A stretch of 64,000 bases of DNA, taken from contig CM053243.1 of NCBI GenBank assembly GCA_028583405.1, positions 27,556,116 through 27,620,115 on the forward strand. The letters are read 5' to 3'. Shown piece by piece: positions 58,305 to 64,000 of this stretch; the first letter of the stretch is position 1; every line of letters starts with the position of its first letter. The stretch is from Pogonophryne albipinna (taxonomy: Eukaryota; Chordata; Actinopteri; Perciformes; Artedidraconidae). A model generated the notes under the pieces. That model made no database searches and had not been told where the DNA came from. It saw only the letters and a list, made by a program, of their open reading frames with translations. A program made the translations under genes and the position numbers.

Positions 58305-58699
58305 ATTTAAAGGATTAGAGAAAAACTGATTGTGAACATATATTCACCCTATGTGTTGAAAAGGTAGTTGGTCATACACACATGTTTGGTCATTTCTTGC
58401 TGTTTTTGTCCAGAAATACAGTCAAAATGTTGTCAAATGTCAACAATAACCATCCCATTGAATTCCTAGGATCAAAATTGTGTGGGAAAATTTATTAATT
58501 TACTTCAAAAGTTATGCCTCTTCTACATTATATTTTCATTTTTCGATTTTTGGGTTAGGTGCAATAAAGGGTTAAAAATGGAGCCTTTCGGACATTATTT
58601 CAGCTTGGCACCTGGCAGATTCTGAAAGTAGACACTTTAAGGATTAAGAAAAATCAGGTGGCATAAAAAATTCCGAGGGGTGCGCGTGGACCCCTATTT
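58305..58699 (-). repeat. Right TIR of the Academ-like element
   Basis: Inverse of 51758-52140; it starts about 155 bp downstream of the end of the coding tail. Confidence 0.88.
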
Positions 58700-58708
58700 T
58701 GTTCAAAA

Positions 58709-58734
58709 AAAATCACGTGTTAACACGTGATTTT
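58709..58734. repeat. 26-bp perfect palindrome beside the transposon
   Basis: A perfect palindrome centred on GTTAAC and containing two CACGTG hexamers, starting 10 bp outside the right TIR. It could be a pre-existing target site or part of an undetected end. Confidence 0.9.
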
Positions 58735-58772
58735 AGGGAGATAAACATACCACAACAAATTTACGAGATTAC

Positions 58773-58990
58773 ATTACATTGCATTTGGCTGACGCTTTTA
58801 TCCAAAGTGACTTACAATAAGTAGAATCGACCAGGAAGACACAACCTTGAAGAAAACAGAATCATATAAGTACATCAGGTTTCATAGAGCCAAACATTTC
58901 AAGTGCTACTCAACTAGCTATAGATAAGCCAGTCCTTTATTAGTATATAAGTGCTCTGTTAGCAATTCATTGTTAGTAATTCTATCGCTC
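58773..58990 (+). repeat. Teleost dispersed repeat
   Basis: Begins with 'gcatttggctgacgctttta' and 'tccaaagtgacttacaataa', a sequence found very widely in teleost genomes. I cannot assign the class with confidence. Confidence 0.55.
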
Positions 58991-59842
58991 GAAGTGGAGT
59001 CGAAAGAGATGAGTATGTCAGGGCTGTATGTCAATCTACCTTAAAGTTCTTCAAATCGAGATAAAATATGTCATTGCAGTTTAAAACACAAAGTTGAACT
59101 AGTCTAAACTTACCTATGGATGGTTTTTAAAAGATTTGTATCCATTGTAGAGCCGATGAAAGGGAGTCAGAGGCGGTGTGTTCAGTATGGAACTCCACAC
59201 TTTATTATCCATTAGACAGAAGACAAGGTAAGTACATCTGCTTGTTGCTATCAAGCTAGCATGAATGACACCAACCCCGGTACCCTCACTAACGGGTCCG
59301 TGTTGCAACACAATATTCCCAACGGTGAATTATGTCCCAAAACGTGTCACCACACCATCTAGATTCACTGTTAGCCAGCAGGTAGACCAGCTCCACCACC
59401 CATTAGGGAAAAACTCTTAGTCCAATTTGAGATATGATTTTGTCCTTTGTCCTCCTTCAAATCTAATACTGGAAATAAGATACTAACTGACTATGATGTT
59501 CCTTGTTGAAACATAAAATCTACTTAGCTAGATTGAGACAGCGCTCAGGGTCATATCCTCCATGAGAGTAAGATAATGAAAGCACATTTTTGAAATACCT
59601 AATTAATAAAATTAAGAATCCAAATCTTAAATCACAACATCATTTTCAAAGAAATGTCCAGCTTTCAAATACATCATTCTACAACATTGTGTATTTTTTC
59701 TGTATTCCTATGAATCATTGTGTTACAGATGTGAAAGAAAGAACAGCCATATCATTGTTGCCACTCTGATTGGATTGAATACATCTAGCAAGGGGTCCCA
59801 TTATTTATAATTAAACTGTTATAGATGCCCAAACATAAATGT
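58991..59842. other. Unassigned DNA
   Basis: No supported gene. The patch 59150-59330 is less AT-rich, but its only frame has no domain. Confidence 0.45.
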
Positions 59843-60665
59843 TTGGTAACACTTTATATTAAGGTACACAAATTAACCATCAACTAGTTGTTAATTAACA
59901 TGCATATTAGCAGTATATTGGCTCTTTATTAGTCATTATAAAACACTTATTAATGCCTTATTCTGCATGACCATATTCTACAAGTAATAAGCCATTAGTT
60001 GAGAGTTTTTCCTCAATAACCCTCTAATTAGTGCTTATTTATTGCAAGTAAGGACGTTGTTGTACATGAGTGTGGGTCTTAATATGCTCTGCTCAATATG
60101 GGCCTAATAAGGCAGTAGTACCCCAAGAATAGTAATTCTCCCATAATAACACATAACAAATATGAGCTATTCTTATGTAACAAGACATGCAACTATAAGT
60201 GTTAATTGTGTCTAAATAACTCAAAATTAGGTATTTATATCTATGAACATGTTCCCTATTTTAAAGTGAAGTCTTGTTCATAACCAATAAGCTAGTAGTT
60301 TGACTCTAATTAGGTATTTATATCTAAGAACATGTTCCCTATTTTAAAGTGAAGTCTTGTTCATAACCAATAAGCTAGTAGTTTGACTCTAATTAGGTAT
60401 TTCTATATAAGAATATGTTCTCTATTTTAAAGTGAAGTCTTGTTCATAACCAATAAGCTAGTAGTTTGACTCTAATTAGGTATTTCTATATAAGAATATG
60501 TTCCCTATTTTAAAGTGAAGTCTTGCTCATTACCAATAAGCTAGTAGTTTGACTCTAATTGACCTGAACAGGTTCCCTATTCTAAAGTTGTCTCCTCTTC
60601 ACACCACACAAGTGTTAATTGTGTGTAAATAACTCAAAATTAGGTATTTATATCTAAGAATATGT
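59843..60665. repeat. Dispersed repeat containing an 83-bp tandem array
   Basis: Starts 'tggtaacactttatattaag', like the end of a common fish DNA repeat, and continues with 'ttagtcattataaaacactt'. At 60225-60557 four copies of an 83-bp unit ('aattaggtatttatatctaa' ... 'gctagtagtttgactct') start at 60225, 60308, 60391 and 60474. The right boundary is approximate. Confidence 0.65.
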
Positions 60666-60904
60666 TTTGGGGTATTGACAGTTCAGCTACCAATAGCAAG
60701 GTGATATTGAACTGTACGTTTCATATTTGCACATTTATATTATTTTTTGTAAAATGTGTACTGAAGGTTAGACAGGAAACCGGGTACAGGAAGTAGGAGA
60801 AAGTGAACTGAATAGCATGGCAGTACACTGCTTCTAATTTTCCTATGCAACCTGAAGAGTAAAAGGGTCAAGTCCGTCAGAAAGCAATGACTGTAAGTGT
60901 AACC

Positions 60905-61155
60905 CTGCTGAAAAAAACAGCATAGACCAGGTTAAGATGGTAGCTGGTTTTAACTGGTTTTTGGCTGGTGTTAGGCTGGTTAAGTTGGTTTACCAGGCTG
61001 GACAAGCTAGCCAGGCTGTTCTTGCTGGTTCAAGTCCAACCTGGTCAGCTAAACCAGCATAGCCCAGCATGGATGTCATGCTGGTCTACTATGTTGGTTT
61101 TAGCTGGTCTATGCTGGTGAAGCTGGTATTTATGCTGGTCTACCAGCAGTCTTGC
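60905..61155. repeat. GCTGGT-rich repeat
   Basis: Dense in 'gctggt', 'accagc' and 'ctggtct' motifs on both strands; starts near 'tgctgaaaaaaacagcat'. It resembles a fish MITE of this composition; ends not defined. Confidence 0.6.
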
Positions 61156-61164
61156 TGGCGAAAC

Positions 61165-61388
61165 TGAAACAGACACAGACAGACAGAGAAGGCGGGGCAC
61201 GGGGGAACGGCGAGAAGGCAGTGTTTGAAACAAAGCAGTATTGTTTTGACTGGCACTAACGGTCGAGGAGTGAAGATCAGTTGAACGTTTCTGTGACTCC
61301 GCCCAGCGGCTGCTCTTCTGAGAGGCACCGCTCTGACAGCTCTGACAGCTCTTGTCTACTGGGAAACGCGCTAAAAGTCCTTCTGGAG
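61165..61388 (+). promoter_or_regulatory. Probable promoter and non-coding first exon of a host gene
   Basis: A GC-rich, CpG-containing block with 'ccgccc' (GC box, near 61300) and 'gtgactccgcccagc'. It ends in a good splice donor (CTGGAG|GTAAGC at 61388/61389). No TATA box. The next exon carries an acceptor and an ATG. The transcription start cannot be placed from sequence. Confidence 0.45.
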
Positions 61389-61733
61389 GTAAGCAACACT
61401 ACACAATTTCACCAAGTCTGAGAGTAAAAGCTTTCTCGAAGGTTCGTTTTGCTTTCTTACAACGTTATGTTAATGTTAACTTTACCTTACGTTTGCTAGG
61501 AGGCTAGCAGCTAACGTTTTCTGCAGTTTGTGTTTCCCCTGAAAAACGTGATGTAGTTATTTAAGGGTAAGTTAATTTAACGTTATATCTTACAAGTTGA
61601 GAGAGTTACGTTTAGTTTAAAATCGTCGATGTAATGCCATTAGAGGTGTTGTGTTGAACATGAAGTAAGCTAACTGTAGCTCTCTACCAAAGGTTAGCAT
61701 GTTAAGCTGTACTTTCTGTGGCAGCTAGCTTAA

Positions 61734-62069
61734 AGGTGGGGTAGGTAAGTTTGAGAAACTGGCTCGAGATACACTTTTTGTTATATTCCATGGAATGCTC
61801 TTAACATCCCGATAGCAATGAATACATGAAATGCTTTGACAAAAACTCGACCAATCATCTGAGCCGGCCCGGCTAAAATAACTGGATGGCCTACCTGCCT
61901 GTCAGCCTTCCATCTATGCACAAACTTATCTCGTGCCCTCATTGGTCATGTGCGCGTTCGTGTGTGTTGGAGGAGGGGCTCTGTAAGGAAGTGGCAGATT
62001 TTTTCTGGTTGTGTATTTTCAAATTCTAGCACACTCGAGCTGGTTTCTCCAAAATTACCTACCCCACCT
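61734..62069. mobile_element. Short TTAA-flanked MITE in intron 1
   Basis: Starts AGGTGGGGTAGGTAAGTTTG and ends with the inverse (ATTACCTACCCCACCT), flanked by TTAA (61730-61733 and 62070-62073). It is 336 bp, of a common fish MITE type, and lies between the putative exons. Confidence 0.82.
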
Positions 62070-62414
62070 TTAATACAAAGAGGGTTTTTGTGCTTCATTG
62101 TAAACTTTTCTTACAAATGTGTGTTAATCTACCTGAAATTGTGGGGACAGTTTTTCTCTACTCAATGATACAGACCATTGTTGAGGAGATGCAAAACATA
62201 CTGTAAATGAGTTGGGTCTGACATATACTTTGAGTAATGTTACTTTGCTGCTAAAAAATGAAACATTATCAGATGAGGACATCACCAAAGTGTGTGAGTC
62301 TGTCAGGGGATTTGATCTGTTCTTTGCATGTCGTACATGTACATGTACACACTGCTCTGGTATTAATTAAAAATATAATTGTAAAATGTAAGTCTCGCTC
62401 TTGTCATCGTTCAG

Positions 62415-62493
62415 GCTTTGCATTTGAACTCCTATGACTGGTTGCGGACTTGAAGGGAACGACGTCCTGGCCTTCCTGACATCCAGGAAAAAG
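62415..62493 (+). CDS. Putative first coding exon of an unrecognised host gene
   Basis: A good acceptor (GTTCAG at 62409-62414) leads to 19 bases, then ATG 62434 opens a 20-codon frame 'MTGCGLEGNDVLAFLTSRKK' ending at donor AAG|GTGAGA (62493/62494), phase 0. The frame continues into the exon at 62574. I do not recognise the protein. The evidence is splice signals, phase agreement and a promoter-like exon upstream. The rest of the gene lies beyond the window. Confidence 0.45.
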
Positions 62494-62573
62494 GTGAGAT
62501 TCTAATACATTTCAATGCCAAAAGCAAGTTATTGTTTTGAACTTTTTGAATATGATTTTTTGGGGAATTTCAG

Positions 62574-63892
62574 TTTTATTGCTTTACTGGAAACAGTGGA
62601 GAGGGAGGAGATAATATGCAGCAAAAGGCCGAGCCGGATGGTTGCTGCTCCATGTGGAATGTGTTCCAGTGGCGGATTTAGGATTGTAGGAGATCCGGGG
62701 CTTAGCCCAGGAGTTGTTGGGGGGGGGGGGGGGGGGGGGTGCAGCGGTACAGTGCTATTTTTTACAAGTGGAGGGTGGACCGAACATCCTTTAGGGGGGT
62801 CGTTGCCTCCTCTCGGGGGGTCCGGGGCCATGCTCCCCCGGGAAGATTTTTTTTTAAATATTGAAGTTGAAAGCATCAATCTGGTGCACTTTGAGAGCAA
62901 CATTAACCCTACCTTAATAACACCTTAAAGTGGACAAAAGGCACTGGAGAACACTCATTAACATCCTTTAATGAAGCAAACTAATGCCTTAACTCACTCA
63001 AACAGTCGTTTACTTATTAAGGTGAAACGAATGTGCGTAGAGTTTTAAAGGATGCGGATAGTCTCACCTTGATTCTGGCGCATTGCTTATCGTTTTATAG
63101 ATCTATTCTCATCCACCATCTTTGTTTGTGACGTAAAAAATGTGTAAGAGTCACGTTTCTGAATCGGACACTCTGATGCAGTCACAGCCAATCGGAGTCT
63201 GATTCAGAGGGTTGCCTGTCAGTTCCGTTGTTATGTGTACTGAAACGAGAGCCGGTATAATTCCACGCGCGGAAACAAAATAAAAAATGGAATACGTTAT
63301 TTTAGTGTCTTAAAAGTAGACTGAGGTATGAAGGGTTAACGTTACATCTTAGGATAATTTTTAGTCATGTTCTGTATACATACTAACATATAAGGGTATA
63401 CTTAGTGTGGTTACTCCATGTTTACCAGCTATAACATTAACGTTACATCACTCTTTTTCACTTCTTACTCAGTCAGCCAGAGTGCAGATATCACCATTAG
63501 ATTCACAAACCTGAAACATCATCCATTTCTTCACTGCTGGTGATGACATTGTTGTCAGCTGCTGATACTGCTGCTGCTGCAGCTTGTGGCGCCTGCTTCA
63601 ATGACAATAACTTTCTAATATCCATAACTGTATAGGCTATTAGCTTAAAACTCGTCAGGCACTAGGAAGGATCACTTCTTCTTCAGGGCAGGCTACGCAG
63701 TACGCAGGCTAATGTCCCGCAGCGGATGCCTCTCTGGTGGACTCCGGTATTGCACATTACTCCCGAGACGTTTTAAAAAAAAAAAAAAAAAAAAATGTTT
63801 TTAAAGTGAAACATCCGGGGCTTTTCAGAAAACATCCGGGGCTTGAGCCCAAGTAGCCACCCCCTAGCGCCGCCACTGATGTGTTCTATCAG
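62574..63892 (+). pseudogene. Second coding exon, interrupted by a hAT
   Basis: After acceptor TTTCAG (62573) the phase-0 frame reads 'FYCFTGNSGEGGDNMQQKAE' and on to 62666. There a hAT (62667-63878) is inserted. After removing it and one 8-bp target copy, the exon ends 6 bases later (TATCAG, 63887-63892) at donor GTAAAG, giving 33 codons, phase 0. With the insertion the frame meets a stop five codons into the element. If this is a real exon, the allele is disrupted unless the element is spliced out. Confidence 0.42.
62667..63878. mobile_element. hAT element with perfect TSD, in a putative exon
   Basis: Starts CAGTGGCGGATTTAGG and ends CGCCGCCACTG, flanked by ATGTGTTC (62659-62666 and 63879-63886). 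Contains a G21 run (62719-62739) and an A21 run (63775-63795). 'ccggggctt' motifs recur near both ends. No transposase. Confidence 0.88.
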
Positions 63893-64000
63893 GTAAAGCA
63901 CTTTGGTACCCAGTTATTTATGGTATTGAGTTTGAATTTAGCCTTTGGAATGTAATTTCCAACCATGCATTGTAAAGACTGAAAAAACAGGCTCAGCTTG

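Larger units (their letters stand above)
51758..58699 (+). mobile_element. Academ-like DNA transposon, near full length
   Basis: Ends AAATAGGGGTCCACGC at left and the inverse GCGTGGACCCCTATTT at right, with TIRs of ~390 bp. They enclose a six-exon transposase gene and 'aataaag'/'aataaac' poly(A)-type signals near 58255-58270. The protein combines a Cys/His N-terminal finger with a later XPG/PIN-type nuclease signature, the reported hallmark of the Academ superfamily. I found no target duplication in the immediate flanks (ctagatgg | tgttcaaa). Confidence 0.72.

Noticed and set aside
51750..58708. Target duplication of the Academ-like element
   Set aside because: Flanks ctagatgg and tgttcaaa share no 3-4 bp or longer direct repeat at any plausible end position.
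62515..62928. 137-residue frame running into the hAT at 62667
   Set aside because: It is out of phase with the splice-consistent exon and depends on the G21 run; treated as chance.

Overview
The window is animal nuclear DNA, almost certainly from a teleost (ray-finned) fish. It is AT-rich and gene-poor. It contains spliced genes with GT/AG introns, CR1/L2-type LINE fragments, DIRS-type and Ty3/Gypsy-type retroelements, BED-finger hAT transposases, TTAA-flanked MITEs and dispersed repeats familiar from teleosts. I see no bacterial genes, rRNA, tRNA or CRISPR array. Nearly everything that can be assigned is a mobile element, mostly nested. I defined many element ends by reading target-site duplications (TSDs) on both sides; these boundaries are the firmest calls here.

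Layout. 0.25-6.4 kb: a LINE tail is split by a minus-strand Ty3/Gypsy-type element (TSD TAGGG) that keeps gag but has lost nearly all of pol. Its LTRs carry a Harbinger-like MITE, an oppositely oriented solo LTR with its own MITE, and a hAT MITE. 7.8-18.1 kb: two copies of a TTAA-flanked MITE (one holding a hAT that encodes a BED + hATC miniprotein), a 2.9 kb decayed hAT with transposase, and a three-deep MITE nest. 18.1-26.6 kb: mostly unassigned DNA, one possible solo LTR, a 1.77 kb long-TIR element and one copy of a dispersed repeat. 26.6-37.4 kb: a non-autonomous LTR element (TSD AGTAC) whose 5' LTR was entered by a DIRS element with recognisable inverted termini and internal complementary region; the DIRS gag is split by a hAT. 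The host LTR element codes a low-complexity protein built from five consecutive minisatellites. 39.2-43.9 kb: LINE pieces and a third TTAA element. 44.3-51.6 kb: a candidate minus-strand split-direct-repeat (Ngaro-like) retroelement, containing an 83-bp satellite array, two hATs and a 1.76 kb long-inverted-repeat element with an intact CXC-domain reading frame. 51.8-58.7 kb: a near-complete DNA transposon with ~390 bp TIRs and a six-exon nuclease-type transposase, probably Academ-like, with three visible lesions. 58.7-61.2 kb: dispersed and tandem repeats.

61.2-63.9 kb (right edge) holds the only plausible host gene: a GC-rich first exon, a short coding exon and a second coding exon. The latter is interrupted, inside its reading frame, by a 1.2 kb hAT with a perfect 8-bp TSD.

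The candidates most worth a second look are the Academ-like transposon together with its shorter CXC-encoding relative, the split-direct-repeat element around them, the DIRS-in-LTR nest, the BED-hATC miniprotein, and the hAT in a host exon.
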